Below the pieces are notes generated by a model, which was not told where the DNA came from, did not search any database, and was given only the letters and a program-made list of their open reading frames with translations. From Symmachiella dynata (lineage in GTDB: Bacteria; Planctomycetota; Planctomycetia; Planctomycetales; Planctomycetaceae), in contig NZ_CP036276.1 in NCBI RefSeq assembly GCF_007747995.1, positions 1,913,001-1,977,000 of the forward strand: 64,000 nucleotides of DNA, given 5' to 3'. Below, in pieces: positions 54,568-63,914 of the stretch. Made by a program: the position numbers and the translations under genes. The stretch's first letter is position 1, and every line of letters begins with the position of its first letter.

Positions 54568-55518
54568 ATGCCACCACGTAAAAAACCACGTAGTGCGGCG
54601 GCGGTGGCGGCGACGGGTGGGCAAAATCCGGCGCAGTATCTCACTTCGTTTTTGCAATACCTCGAAGTCGAATGCGGCATGTCGGCCAACACACTGAGTG
54701 CTTACCGTTCGGATTTGGTCCAGTTCTTTACCTGGTACGCGACACAACGGACCGTGCGAGTTGCGGATGTCGATCTCAAATTGCTGACCGGTTATCTGCA
54801 ACATCTCAATGAACGGCAATTGGCCCCCACGACCGTGTCGCGACACTTGGTGGCGATCAAAATGTTCTTCCGCTATTTGGTGTTGGAAGGCATTTTGTTG
54901 CAAAACGTGGTCGACCTGCTCAACTCGCCCAAGTTGTGGCAGTACTTGCCGACGGTGCTTAGCCCCGGCATGGTCGACAAATTGCTGGCAGCGCCACAGG
55001 CTGAATTCGACCGGTACCCTCGACGGGATCGCGCGTTGTTGGCACTCTTGTACGCCACCGGTTGCCGGGCTTCGGAGGTCTCTGATTTAACGCTATCCGA
55101 CTTGCATTTGGATGAGAACTTTGCTCGCTGCGTCGGCAAGGGAAATAAGGAACGGATCGTGTCGCTCAATCCGCTCACCGTGGCTGCGATTCAAACCTAT
55201 TTGGAACAGGAACGCCCCGAACTGGCCCAGTTTCGTGATGCGGATTGGCTGTTCATGTCGCGGAGCGGCGGGGGACTGTCGCGGATTTCCATTTGGCGAT
55301 TGGTGAAACGCTATGCCGCACGGATTGGCGCCAGCCAGCGGGTCAGTCCACACACACTGCGGCACAGTTTTGCCACACATCTGTTGGCCGGCGGCGCGGA
55401 TATTCGCGCGGTGCAAGAACTGTTGGGGCATGCCAGCATTTCGACAACGCAGATCTATACGCAAGTCGAGCACAGTCGTCTCAAAGCAGTCCACCGTGCC
55501 TGTCATCCCCGCGGCTAA
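54568..55518 (+). CDS. xerD: Tyrosine recombinase XerC/XerD family
   Basis: A 316-residue site-specific recombinase for chromosome dimer resolution. The N-terminal SAM-like domain (about 25-115) and catalytic domain are complete, with Arg167 (GCRASEV), Lys191 (GKGNKERIV), His262 and Arg265 (HTLRHS), His288 (GHASIS) and the nucleophile Tyr297. A 20-residue basic/Ala-rich N-terminal extension is unusual. XerC and XerD cannot be separated by eye; XerD is the closer guess. The start has AGGGAG 10 bases upstream. Confidence 0.9.
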   Translation: MPPRKKPRSAAAVAATGGQNPAQYLTSFLQYLEVECGMSANTLSAYRSDLVQFFTWYATQRTVRVADVDLKLLTGYLQHLNERQLAPTTVSRHLVAIKMFFRYLVLEGILLQNVVDLLNSPKLWQYLPTVLSPGMVDKLLAAPQAEFDRYPRRDRALLALLYATGCRASEVSDLTLSDLHLDENFARCVGKGNKERIVSLNPLTVAAIQTYLEQERPELAQFRDADWLFMSRSGGGLSRISIWRLVKRYAARIGASQRVSPHTLRHSFATHLLAGGADIRAVQELLGHASISTTQIYTQVEHSRLKAVHRACHPRG

Positions 55519-55542
55519 TGGGCGAGACGTTCTCCCCGGCAG

Positions 55543-56037
55543 TCATTCCGGTTTGCGGGGTTGCGAGAATTTGATTTTCTCGATGTATTTCACCGGTTGG
55601 CCATTGGAGTTCATTTTGCCGGTGCAGGCGCTGATCGCTTGAACAGTGTAGCGATAGTGCAATCCGAAATCGGCGTCGATCTCGACCTCCATGTCTTTGG
55701 TCAGCGGATTGCCCGGTTTGCCGATGAGCCTGAGAATTTCGGTGTTGAGCCGTTCAAAGGCGACATCCGTGTTTCCCAATTGTTGGTTGTTCAACGAGAC
55801 TCCGGCCAGTTGCCCTTTTTCGTCGGCCGTCAGACGAACCTTGATGGGCAGCATGGGGAGATCGTCATTCGACGGGGCGGGAGCACCAATCGGCATATTG
55901 ATGCTGAAGTCTCCCTCGGAGGAAACGACTTTCAACGTCAACATGAAGAATATCAGCAACAGAAACACCACGTCGATCATCGGCGCCATCTGGGCTTCAA
56001 TGCGGCGATAACCGCTGCGCTGTTTAGAAAATCGCAT
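55543..56037 (-). CDS. ExbD/TolR biopolymer transport protein, second of two
   Basis: A 164-residue inner-membrane protein: short cytoplasmic start, one transmembrane helix with the proton-path Asp (MIDVVFLLLIFFML), then a periplasmic domain. It works with the MotA/TolQ/ExbB protein to use the proton gradient for outer-membrane work. Last of four genes on this strand; the preceding ExbD stop is 108 bases upstream. Confidence 0.9.
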   Translation of the reverse strand: MRFSKQRSGYRRIEAQMAPMIDVVFLLLIFFMLTLKVVSSEGDFSINMPIGAPAPSNDDLPMLPIKVRLTADEKGQLAGVSLNNQQLGNTDVAFERLNTEILRLIGKPGNPLTKDMEVEIDADFGLHYRYTVQAISACTGKMNSNGQPVKYIEKIKFSQPRKPE

Positions 56038-56145
56038 GGAATTCTTGTCCGTTCGACCAATCGTTGCAAAACCGAGTTGCGCTGCCTCCGTTGGGGAGCA
56101 CGGCGCGATGACCTAGCGACCGACTTTGTGTCAGGCTGAGGATCG

Positions 56146-56628
56146 TCAAGGCTCTTCCGACTTGGCCTTGAGGTGAAATTTTTCGAACTTGGCTTCGCGA
56201 CACAATTTAATCAATTCTTGAATCATTCCCGTGGGGACTTCGGCGTCGGCGCGGATGATCACGGTTGTTTTGATGCTGTCGTTGGCAACTTTGTTTTTGC
56301 GTTGAAAGAACTCCGCTTCGAGATTCAATTTCGCCGCCATGTCGGAGATGCGAATTTTTTCGTCACCGGCATAGAACACAAACGGTTCAGGATCGAGCGG
56401 GGTACCATCCGCATCCCGTACAAAACCGATATTGAGCACCAGTTCCTGGTCGGGCTTGACCTTTGTCGGACGGGCCAGGTCGCTACTGGGGAGTTTGACC
56501 CGCTCGTCCGCCTGAGTCGCCTCGAAGTTGATGATCACCATAAAAAACGCGATCAACTGAAACACGACGTCGATCATCGGCGTCATGTCCGCTTCAGACA
56601 AAAAAGGATCGTGTTTATGGAATCGCAT
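56146..56628 (-). CDS. ExbD/TolR biopolymer transport protein, first of two
   Basis: A 160-residue ExbD/TolR protein with the same plan: one helix holding the essential Asp (MIDVVFQLIAFFMVI) and a periplasmic domain of about 120 residues. The stop of the MotA/TolQ gene is 81 bases upstream. Two different ExbD subunits with one ExbB suggests a mixed ExbD dimer in the motor. Confidence 0.9.
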   Translation of the reverse strand: MRFHKHDPFLSEADMTPMIDVVFQLIAFFMVIINFEATQADERVKLPSSDLARPTKVKPDQELVLNIGFVRDADGTPLDPEPFVFYAGDEKIRISDMAAKLNLEAEFFQRKNKVANDSIKTTVIIRADAEVPTGMIQELIKLCREAKFEKFHLKAKSEEP

Positions 56629-56709
56629 GCGCTGTTCTCGAATTCATTTGTCGCTCGTGTGGAAACGCAATCGCCTAGCGGTCAATTGCAACCGACCACT
56701 TGTGTTCCA

Positions 56710-57603
56710 CTACTCCTTAGACGCTTGTGAGGATCCGCCCGACGATTTTCGTGAAGGGGTCAACTGGGTGATTAAACTTTCGCTCACCATGCCGACTTCG
56801 CTCGACAACCGAGCCAAGCGGTTGCGAAGTACCAGATAAGCCACCATGGCGGGGATTGCCACAATCAACCCTTCGAGTGTGGTGAACAACGCCGTCGAAA
56901 TCCCTTCGGCCAGTTGCGCCGGTTTGGGACTGGTTTCGCTGTTGGCGATCACGCGGAAGGAGGCGATCATACCGTAGACCGTTCCCATCAGTCCGAACAT
57001 GGGAGCGATTGAACCGATCAACGCCAAAAAGCTTAGCTTGTGTTCGATTTCCATCGCTTCTTGCTCGCCAGCTTCTTGCATGCCTTCCATGGCTTCTTTT
57101 TGTCCCCGGCTGATTTTCCCCAACCCGGCCGTCATCACTCGTGCGAGATAGGAGTCGTCGTTGCGAGCTGTGTCATAGGCCGTTTGATAGTCTTTTTTCG
57201 CGATCTGCTGTTCGAACGTTTCGACGAAGGCGGGGGGGATGAAAATGTCGCGGCGGATTTGTAGCGCATTCATCACCGACAAGGCCACCATCACGAACGA
57301 GAGCAGCAATAGGATTAGACCAAAGACTCCCGAAGCTTCGATCATCCAAAACAGCAAGCTGCGATCGCCTGATTTCTTGGCGGGAGCAGCCGTTTCAGCT
57401 GCGGCCGGCTCTGCGGCGGCGGGAGCGGGAGCAGCGGCAGGGGGGGCGTTATCGTTGGCAGCCGCGGGATCCGCCTGAGCCTGAACCGAGGCGGGGCCGA
57501 TTCCCGGAAGGTCGGCGGCCGCAAAGCCAAGCAAAATGGCGGAAAGTACCAACCACGACCCAAAGCGAATCCGGCCACCTGGCATACCAAAGCGGTTCAA
57601 CAT
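56710..57603 (-). CDS. MotA/TolQ/ExbB proton channel family protein
   Basis: A 297-residue channel subunit of the Exb/Tol motor. An N-terminal signal-like segment (about 14-35) is followed by an Ala/Pro-rich linker (about 42-75), then the three transmembrane helices of the family (about 82-106, 196-218 and 242-265) with GLMGTVYGMI. The long exported N-terminal extension is typical of planctomycete/delta-proteobacterial members. It begins the ExbB-ExbD-ExbD order; the TPR gene precedes it by 157 bases. Confidence 0.92.
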   Translation of the reverse strand: MLNRFGMPGGRIRFGSWLVLSAILLGFAAADLPGIGPASVQAQADPAAANDNAPPAAAPAPAAAEPAAAETAAPAKKSGDRSLLFWMIEASGVFGLILLLLSFVMVALSVMNALQIRRDIFIPPAFVETFEQQIAKKDYQTAYDTARNDDSYLARVMTAGLGKISRGQKEAMEGMQEAGEQEAMEIEHKLSFLALIGSIAPMFGLMGTVYGMIASFRVIANSETSPKPAQLAEGISTALFTTLEGLIVAIPAMVAYLVLRNRLARLSSEVGMVSESLITQLTPSRKSSGGSSQASKE

Positions 57604-57760
57604 GTTCTGTTCCCCTCATGATCCGGCCAATTGCCGGACGTCATTGCGTAGAGCAAGTTTTGAATTTGTGATTTTTCGAACCGCGGAATCGGCGGAGACT
57701 TGGAGGCTTACATTGTAAACCTGATGGTGACTCAAAATCCAGCGGAGGTGATTGCAAACC

Positions 57761-58912
57761 TCAGTTGTCGTTTAATTGCTTGACCCACTGGCTATCCGGA
57801 AAATTTGTTTCCAACTTCATGCGGGCATCTTCGCCCCGCTTTGTTTTACCGACTTGCGGCCACAATCGCGTTAAATAGTACAGTGCTTCGGCATGCGGCC
57901 CTCGGGCTTGAAACAAGAGCGTATCGACATGCAAAAACGACAAGACGGCCAATTTGTTTTGATCGGCCGCCATGTGGCATTTGCCTTGTTGAATGTAGGC
58001 GTTGGCCAGAACCTCTTCGTCGGTAATGTTCGTATCGGAAACAACTTGGTCTAGGATTTCCAGCGCTTCGGCATATTCCTTCTCGCGAACCAAGCAGCTC
58101 GCCAGTCCCAACTTCGCTTCAAACTGTTTGTTTTTTTCACTGGGGGAGGATGCATCCATTTGGATCACAGCCTCGAATGCCGCTTTGGCAGCTGCTGTGT
58201 CTTCACCACCCTGCGAGAGCAAAATACGCCCTTCGCCAATTTTGGCTGTCATCTGGTATTCGGGCAGTGAGGATTTTGCCAGCTCTTTGTAGCTACGTTC
58301 CGCGTTGTCCCAAGCTTGTTGTTGCGCATACAAACGGCCCAAGAGGTCGAGGCTTTTGTAGTAATGGTAGCTTTGGGGGTTCGCCTTGAGAAATGCTTCG
58401 AGTTTAGCCACCGCATCGGCATTGTCCCCTTCGGATTGCAGTGCCAGTTCCGCCGTGCAATTCGCGATGCCGAATTCTAGGTCGGTTTTTAATTCAGCCG
58501 ACGGAGAATCGATCGAACCTTGAATTTCCTCGTAGTCTTCCAACGCTTCGGCAAAACGTCCGCGGCGTTCATCGCCGCGCGCGATATTGAGTTTGGCCGG
58601 TTCCTTCGACCATTTGATTGCAGCCACGTCGTTGGCCGGAATTTTGACTGTTCGCGAGAGCGATTTTACCGACACCGAATCTCGGGTGATTTCAGAAACA
58701 TCGCCGCTGACGGTCTTGTTGGTGCTTTTTATCGTAACCGTGTCGGCCCCATTGACCGTTGATAATTGTCCCGTCAGCACGACGAACATGGCACACAAAC
58801 CGGCACGGAATACGCGGCCATTGGTCGCGTATGTGGTCAAAGCGACTGGCTGTTCCCGATGTTTTTGCGACGCGGGCCGACTTGTCCCGGTAGTGAAACT
58901 GATGTCTGTCAT
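57761..58912 (-). CDS. Tetratricopeptide repeat protein (Exb/Tol-associated)
   Basis: A 383-residue exported protein: a signal near residues 36-57 (LCAMFVVLTGQLSTVNGAD), a short N-terminal beta domain (VTIKSTNKTVSGDVSEIT), then several TPR units (DERRGRFAEALEDYEEIQG, LDLLGRLYAQQQAWDNAER and later). It likely serves as a scaffold for the Exb/Tol motor genes downstream, as YbgF does for Tol systems; this is inference. The ATG at 58912 with GGGAGA upstream was chosen over one at 58996. Confidence 0.85.
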   Translation of the reverse strand: MTDISFTTGTSRPASQKHREQPVALTTYATNGRVFRAGLCAMFVVLTGQLSTVNGADTVTIKSTNKTVSGDVSEITRDSVSVKSLSRTVKIPANDVAAIKWSKEPAKLNIARGDERRGRFAEALEDYEEIQGSIDSPSAELKTDLEFGIANCTAELALQSEGDNADAVAKLEAFLKANPQSYHYYKSLDLLGRLYAQQQAWDNAERSYKELAKSSLPEYQMTAKIGEGRILLSQGGEDTAAAKAAFEAVIQMDASSPSEKNKQFEAKLGLASCLVREKEYAEALEILDQVVSDTNITDEEVLANAYIQQGKCHMAADQNKLAVLSFLHVDTLLFQARGPHAEALYYLTRLWPQVGKTKRGEDARMKLETNFPDSQWVKQLNDN

Positions 58913-59120
58913 TTTGTTTTCGTCTCCCTGAAACCCAAAAAACGCCGCATATTTGTAGTAACGAGTTTTGAGGCGGCGCATTGCCGCAAAAAACAAAAAA
59001 CCGCATCGGAAATATTCGATGAGGCTCCCTCGGTGGACCGGCCTGTGCCAACGGGTTGGTCAATTTGTGACTGAATCTGAGACGGTCACCTCTTTAGTTA
59101 TACATTAGATATACACAAAA

Positions 59121-59152
59121 ACACCCCCCTCACGGTACCGCGAGGGGGGTGT
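59121..59152 (-). terminator. Strong intrinsic terminator
   Basis: ACACCCCCCTC at 59121-59131 pairs with GAGGGGGGTGT at 59142-59152 around GGTACC. Runs of T follow on both sides: TTTCTTTT after it on the plus strand and TTTTTGTG on the minus strand. It lies 41 bases beyond the stop of the 59193-60440 gene and is likely its terminator, possibly bidirectional. Confidence 0.88.
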
Positions 59153-59192
59153 TTCTTTTCTAAATTTTATGATTCAAGCTCGAAGCCCATTC

Positions 59193-60440
59193 CTAGGGGA
59201 ACGCGTAGATCATCCCCGTATAGAAGGCTCCTGTGCGGACGGCGGCGTCGGTATTCCACGGCACTTGATAGTACAAGTAAGGGGCACATGTGCCGGGACG
59301 GTACCAACCCAGAGCATATTGCTCCTCGCACATCGGATTGATTGACATCTGGTAGGGCAATCCGAAGAATTGCAGGCCGAATGTCCCAAAGGAGACAAAA
59401 GGTTGGAGCAGAGCATTGTGCGTATGGCCGTAGCGCTCCAAGCTCACATCCTCGAAATACAACGGATAATGCCAAAAGTCAGTGGCCATCCATTGAAAGT
59501 CGACGTGCGCCAAATTGCGGTGTTGATACAATTCATCCCCTAAGTCGACCACTTCAGGAAACTGTTTGCCCTGTTCGCTCTCGACGATACCATCGGGGCG
59601 CGGGAAGACGTTGCGGTAGGGATCGGTTTCCAAAACAGTCGGGTCCGGTTCGTAGTCGAAGTACGGTTGAATTCCGGACAGCGGTTTGAGGTCTTGGGGG
59701 CTGCTGATCGAATCGCCCAGCCGTTCTTGGTAGGAACGGTCTTCGAAGTTCGGAACTTGAGCAACTCGTGCCGGTTCGGCGTAGGTCGAATCGGTCGGCT
59801 CTGTTACGGGTTGTTCGACGGACAAGTATTCGTTGCCCGGTGTGTAATTTTCAATCGGTGCGTAATTCTCGACCGGTGTGTATGGCTCTACTTCAGGAGC
59901 TGCGGTCGTATTGATGCGGATCCGTGGGAATTCCTCTTCAATCTCCTGATAAATCGAGTCGTCTGCTTCGACGGGAGCTTGCGAGAACGTCGCTGTATCC
60001 TGTTCCACTCTTTCAGAAGCAGGAAAGTCGCGCGACATTTCGTCGTCTGCACCGTCGGCGTCGAATAAATCGGAGCGTTCCGCGGACAGAGACGGTTGTT
60101 CGTGCCCCGCATTGAGGAACTGATCGGCATCCGGTGCCGGTTGGCGGCGCGGTGTTTCAAACACTCCAATTGCCGCATCCTCACCCGGTGCAGGTTTTGC
60201 AGCGAAAGGCCGCTGCTGCGGATTGATTAGCGTGGCATCGTCCGCTGCGCTGTTGAGGTTTTCCCAACGTTGCTGAGGCGAACGATTTTTGAGCCGGTCC
60301 AACGGCGACAGATATTGCCGTTGGCCTGAGTTCGCGGGCGCTGCACTGCGCTGCGACTGTTCCTGGCCCTGAGTCCCGCTGGCCGTCGCAGCGACGAGCA
60401 GGAGGCACGAGGCGGTGACGGCGGCACATTTAGCCGGCAT
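59193..60440 (-). CDS. Secreted protein of unknown function with proline/glutamine-rich region
   Basis: A 415-residue product with a signal peptide (about residues 7-27, [20 protein letters not shown]) and a long low-complexity, acidic and Pro/Gln-rich part (about 30-280) that includes repeats of the type [19 protein letters not shown]. The C-terminal 120 residues are better conserved in appearance ([59 protein letters not shown]). No domain was recognised. The ATG at 60440 overlaps the guaB stop, so translation is probably coupled; a strong terminator follows. Confidence 0.8.
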   Translation of the reverse strand: MPAKCAAVTASCLLLVAATASGTQGQEQSQRSAAPANSGQRQYLSPLDRLKNRSPQQRWENLNSAADDATLINPQQRPFAAKPAPGEDAAIGVFETPRRQPAPDADQFLNAGHEQPSLSAERSDLFDADGADDEMSRDFPASERVEQDTATFSQAPVEADDSIYQEIEEEFPRIRINTTAAPEVEPYTPVENYAPIENYTPGNEYLSVEQPVTEPTDSTYAEPARVAQVPNFEDRSYQERLGDSISSPQDLKPLSGIQPYFDYEPDPTVLETDPYRNVFPRPDGIVESEQGKQFPEVVDLGDELYQHRNLAHVDFQWMATDFWHYPLYFEDVSLERYGHTHNALLQPFVSFGTFGLQFFGLPYQMSINPMCEEQYALGWYRPGTCAPYLYYQVPWNTDAAVRTGAFYTGMIYAFP

Positions 60441-61923
60441 CCACCGGAGCGTGCTCCACCGTGTAGTTTGGTGCTTCTTGTGTGATACTAATGTCATGCG
60501 GATGGTTCTCCCTCACCGTCGCCGCGGAAATCTGAATAAAGCGCGCGTCTCTCCGCAACTCGGAGATTGACCGCGTGCCGCAATAACCCATGCCGGCACG
60601 CAGGCCCCCAATCAATTGATAGAGAAAATCATGCAGAGGCCCTTTGTAAGGGACTCGGCCTTCAACTCCTTCAGGTACTAACTTTTTGTCCGTCTTTGCG
60701 CCGTCGTTTGACAGGCTTTGTCGGTAACGTTCGCTACTGCCTTTGACCATCGCCCCCAACGATCCCATGCCGCGGTACCGCTTAAAACTGCGGCCTTGAA
60801 ACAGGACCTGTTCTCCGGGACTCTCCGCCAAGCCGGCCAGCAAACCGCCCAGCATGACGGTGTGCGCTCCGGCGGCGATTGCCTTGGCAATATCTCCGCT
60901 GTATCGAATTCCTCCATCGGCGATCACCGGAATTCCGGCGTCTTCTGCAGCCTCCGTTGCGCTGGCCACTGCGGTAATCTGTGGCACTCCAACACCCGAA
61001 ATCATTCGCGTTGTGCAAATACTGCCGGGGCCGATCCCCACCTTCACCGCATCCACTCCAGCGTCAATCAAATCACGGGCGCCTTCTTTGGTGGCGATAT
61101 TTCCCGCAATCACATCAATTTCCCAACGGCGTTTGATTTCCCGTACTGTCTCCAAAACATTTTTGGAATGACCGTGCGCGCTATCAACCACGAGCACGTC
61201 GACCCCTTTATTGATCAAAGCTTCGACCCGCTCGAAATCACGAACACCGACGGCAGCCCCCACACGCAGGCGTCCTCGCAAATCCTTGGACGCCAGTGGA
61301 AACCGCAAATTCTTATCAATGTCCTTAATCGTTATTAACCCTCTCAGTTGATAATTTTCGTCAACCAGCAAGAGTTTCTCGACTTTATTTTCTCTTAAAA
61401 TCCGCTGCGCTTCCTCCAAATCGGTGTTTTCTCCCGCAGTCACCAAGTTGTCTTTGGTCATAACCTCCGAGATCCGCGTCGCTTCCGACTCAAGAAACCG
61501 CAAATCGCGGCGCGTCAAGATGCCGCGTAAAGTTCCGTTTTCTGTAATCGGAACTCCGCCGATATTGCGCGAATCCATAATCTCGCAGGCTTCCCCGACC
61601 GTTGCCGAGGGAGGCAACGTGACCGGATCGACGATCACGCCATGTTCGCTGCGTTTGACGAGGTCGACTTCGAGAGCTTGGCGGTCGATGGGCAAGTTTT
61701 TGTGCACGATGCCAATGCCCCCTTCTTGGGCCAAGGCAATTGCCATCTCGCTTTCCGTGACTGTATCCATCGGGCTACTGATCACGGGCAAATGCAAGGG
61801 AATATTTTGCGTCAGCCAGGTACTGACATCGACGTCCGATGGCATTACCTCGCTATAGGCCGGCTCCAACAGCACATCGTCAAATGTAATGCCCCGGTAA
61901 GCCAATCGATCGCTAAATTTCAT
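60430..61923 (-). CDS. guaB: Inosine 5'-monophosphate dehydrogenase
   Basis: Catalyses the NAD-dependent oxidation of IMP to XMP, the committed step of GMP synthesis. The 497-residue protein has the TIM-barrel with catalytic Cys303 (GPGSICTTR) and two CBS domains (about 95-205). The C-terminus is complete. The ATG at 61923 has AAGGAGAG immediately upstream; the frame is open to 61995. It follows rsmA by 115 bases on the same strand and overlaps the next gene by 11 bases. Confidence 0.97.
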   Translation of the reverse strand: MKFSDRLAYRGITFDDVLLEPAYSEVMPSDVDVSTWLTQNIPLHLPVISSPMDTVTESEMAIALAQEGGIGIVHKNLPIDRQALEVDLVKRSEHGVIVDPVTLPPSATVGEACEIMDSRNIGGVPITENGTLRGILTRRDLRFLESEATRISEVMTKDNLVTAGENTDLEEAQRILRENKVEKLLLVDENYQLRGLITIKDIDKNLRFPLASKDLRGRLRVGAAVGVRDFERVEALINKGVDVLVVDSAHGHSKNVLETVREIKRRWEIDVIAGNIATKEGARDLIDAGVDAVKVGIGPGSICTTRMISGVGVPQITAVASATEAAEDAGIPVIADGGIRYSGDIAKAIAAGAHTVMLGGLLAGLAESPGEQVLFQGRSFKRYRGMGSLGAMVKGSSERYRQSLSNDGAKTDKKLVPEGVEGRVPYKGPLHDFLYQLIGGLRAGMGYCGTRSISELRRDARFIQISAATVRENHPHDISITQEAPNYTVEHAPVDAG

Positions 61924-62038
61924 GACGCTCTCCTTATAAAAAATCATCCCTCCCCGATCGCGACCATTCCGTCGATGTCGTTGGTCGAGGCTCATTTCGA
62001 GCGGGACTGGGGGGGATCTAGGTTTTTGTACTTATCGT

Positions 62039-62971
62039 TTATGTGGGGTCCGCTGCGATTCGTGCCGGCACATCTAATGCGGCGCGAAATGCGGCGGCTA
62101 AGTCCACCAAGGTTTTGACGTCCAACTCCTCCGCCCGCGCCGTCTCCTTGAATTGGAACGGGGCCAGAATGGCGTCAATGTCTGGTTTGCTGAATTGTTT
62201 ACGGTACATTCCCACCAACACGCTTCGCAGCAATTTGCGACGATGATGAAAGAGCCGGCGGACGAAATCTTGAAAAAAATCACGATCCAGAATCCGCTTT
62301 TTCAACTTCGCATCGGGCAGCAGCCGCACGATGGCGGAGGTCACCTTGGGGCGCGGCCAAAATACCGACGGCCGCAACCGTTTGAGCGTCTTCACCCTTG
62401 CCTGGGCTTGCAGCCAGACCGACAACGCGCCGTAGTGTGAAGATCCGACCCGAGCCCCCATGCGTTGTCCCAATTCCCACTGAATCGTGACGATTATCGC
62501 TGACCAGGGGAGTTCGGTCTTGACCAGATTCGAGACCACCGGCGTGGCAATCACATAGGGCAAATTGGCGACAAGCTTCAGTTTGCGACCCGGCCGCTCT
62601 TCCAGTTTTTCCGCGATCGCTGCCAGAACTTCCGGTGCGAAAGTGTTTTTGTTCTTCAGTGCGTCGCAGTTGAGCAACGTTACGTTATCGAACATCATGA
62701 CCGCTTCGCCGGCCAATTTGTGCATCACTGGGTCGACTTCGACCGAAATCACATCCCCCGCTTCAGCAGCCAGCATGGCGGTCATGCTGCCTGTGCCGGA
62801 ACCAATTTCCAGAACCAAATCGTCAGGCGTCAATCGTGCCTGTTCGACGATGTATTCCACCAGATTCAAATCGATCAAAAAGTTTTGACCAAGAATTTTG
62901 CGCGGACTGATCCCACGTGAATCAAAGAGATCTCGCAGATGTGATTGCGTTTGCCGCTCGGCTTCGGACAT
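62039..62971 (-). CDS. rsmA: 16S rRNA dimethyladenosine transferase
   Basis: Dimethylates two adjacent adenosines near the 3' end of 16S rRNA during small-subunit maturation. The 310-residue protein has the S-adenosylmethionine motif EIGSGTG at 55-61 and the catalytic NLPY at 136-139. C-terminal residues 210-300 fit the RsmA helical domain. The family name ksgA is also used. It is followed by guaB; the gene begins 53 bases downstream of the ribE stop. Confidence 0.95.
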   Translation of the reverse strand: MSEAERQTQSHLRDLFDSRGISPRKILGQNFLIDLNLVEYIVEQARLTPDDLVLEIGSGTGSMTAMLAAEAGDVISVEVDPVMHKLAGEAVMMFDNVTLLNCDALKNKNTFAPEVLAAIAEKLEERPGRKLKLVANLPYVIATPVVSNLVKTELPWSAIIVTIQWELGQRMGARVGSSHYGALSVWLQAQARVKTLKRLRPSVFWPRPKVTSAIVRLLPDAKLKKRILDRDFFQDFVRRLFHHRRKLLRSVLVGMYRKQFSKPDIDAILAPFQFKETARAEELDVKTLVDLAAAFRAALDVPARIAADPT

Positions 62972-62978
62972 TCGTAGT

Positions 62979-63009
62979 AGGCTTGAGGCTTGAGGTTTCA
63001 GGCTTGAGG
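62979..63009 (-). repeat. CCTCAAGCC dispersed repeat, copy 5
   Basis: Read on the minus strand it has three CCTCAAGCCT-like units. It lies between the ribE stop and the rsmA start, so any transcript from ribE to rsmA would cross it. Confidence 0.65.
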
Positions 63010-63024
63010 AAAGTGGCAGCGTCC

Positions 63025-63621
63025 TTAACGGGTCGCACCCAACATTTTATCCATGTATTTTCCAATGATGTCTGTTTCGAGGTTCACGCCATCGCCAACC
63101 TGTTTTTCGCCGAGCGTGGTCACCTCTAGAGTGTGCGGAATCAGGGCGACACTAAATCGGTCGGTTTCGACTTCGACAAGCGTGAGGCTCACGCCCTCGA
63201 CAGTGATCGAGCCTTTGGCGACCATTTGATGGGTCAAGGCCGGCGGCGCGGAGAACCAAATCGTGATCCATTCACCATCGGATTCGATCTTTGCGACTTG
63301 GCCGACGCCATCGACATGCCCTTGGACGAAGTGCCCGCCCAATCGTCCGTCAGCGGGCAGCGAGCGTTCCAGGTTGACGTGACTTCCAACGGTCAGTTGG
63401 CCCAGCGTTGTTTTTGCCAGGGTCTCGGGTCCCGCTTGAAAACTCCAGAGGCCATCGTGTAGCTCGATGACTGTCAAACAACACCCATTAATCGCGATGC
63501 TGTCGCCCAGTTTTCCTTCGCCGGCAAATTCGGGGGGAACCTGAATCTCCAGGCGCACACCCACGTCCTCCTGACGAATTTCCCGCACAACACCTTGGCC
63601 TTCGATCAGCCCGGTGAACAT
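63025..63621 (-). CDS. ribE: Riboflavin synthase (alpha subunit)
   Basis: Converts two molecules of 6,7-dimethyl-8-ribityllumazine to riboflavin. The 198-residue protein is the usual two-barrel form: MFTGLIEGQG at the N-terminus and GHFVQGHVDGVGQV at the second barrel. Each barrel has a conserved substrate-binding Ser/Thr and His. No FMN riboswitch was recognised upstream. It stands at the start of a ribE-rsmA-guaB line on the minus strand. Confidence 0.95.
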   Translation of the reverse strand: MFTGLIEGQGVVREIRQEDVGVRLEIQVPPEFAGEGKLGDSIAINGCCLTVIELHDGLWSFQAGPETLAKTTLGQLTVGSHVNLERSLPADGRLGGHFVQGHVDGVGQVAKIESDGEWITIWFSAPPALTHQMVAKGSITVEGVSLTLVEVETDRFSVALIPHTLEVTTLGEKQVGDGVNLETDIIGKYMDKMLGATR

Positions 63622-63914
63622 TGATGACTCGACTATCTTTGGAAGGAACGGACTGCCAACTCTGTCTCCCGAAACGGCACTGCCGCGGCCGACTTCGGGT
63701 GAATCACTTAGCTTGACGAGTTCAACACAATTCGTCTAGGCCAGCGACCGCCAAAATCCTGTTGTCGTGACGGATTTCCCGTCAGCGGACTAGATTTTTC
63801 GCAATCACCGCCAAACAATCAACCTTTCCGATTTCCCAACCGATCCATTGGCCCATGGATTGAGCTCGGTTTCTCCAATCTCTGACACCTTCAACAGAAT
63901 CAGTGTTCTCAACT
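63622..63914. other. Intergenic region between divergent ribE and LOG-family genes
   Basis: These 293 bases hold no gene. A small hairpin, TGACGG/CCGTCA, is at about 63768-63783. No riboswitch-like conserved core was seen. Confidence 0.45.

Noticed and set aside
63622-63914. FMN riboswitch ahead of ribE
   Set aside because: No conserved RFN-type sequence blocks or folded core could be recognised by eye.
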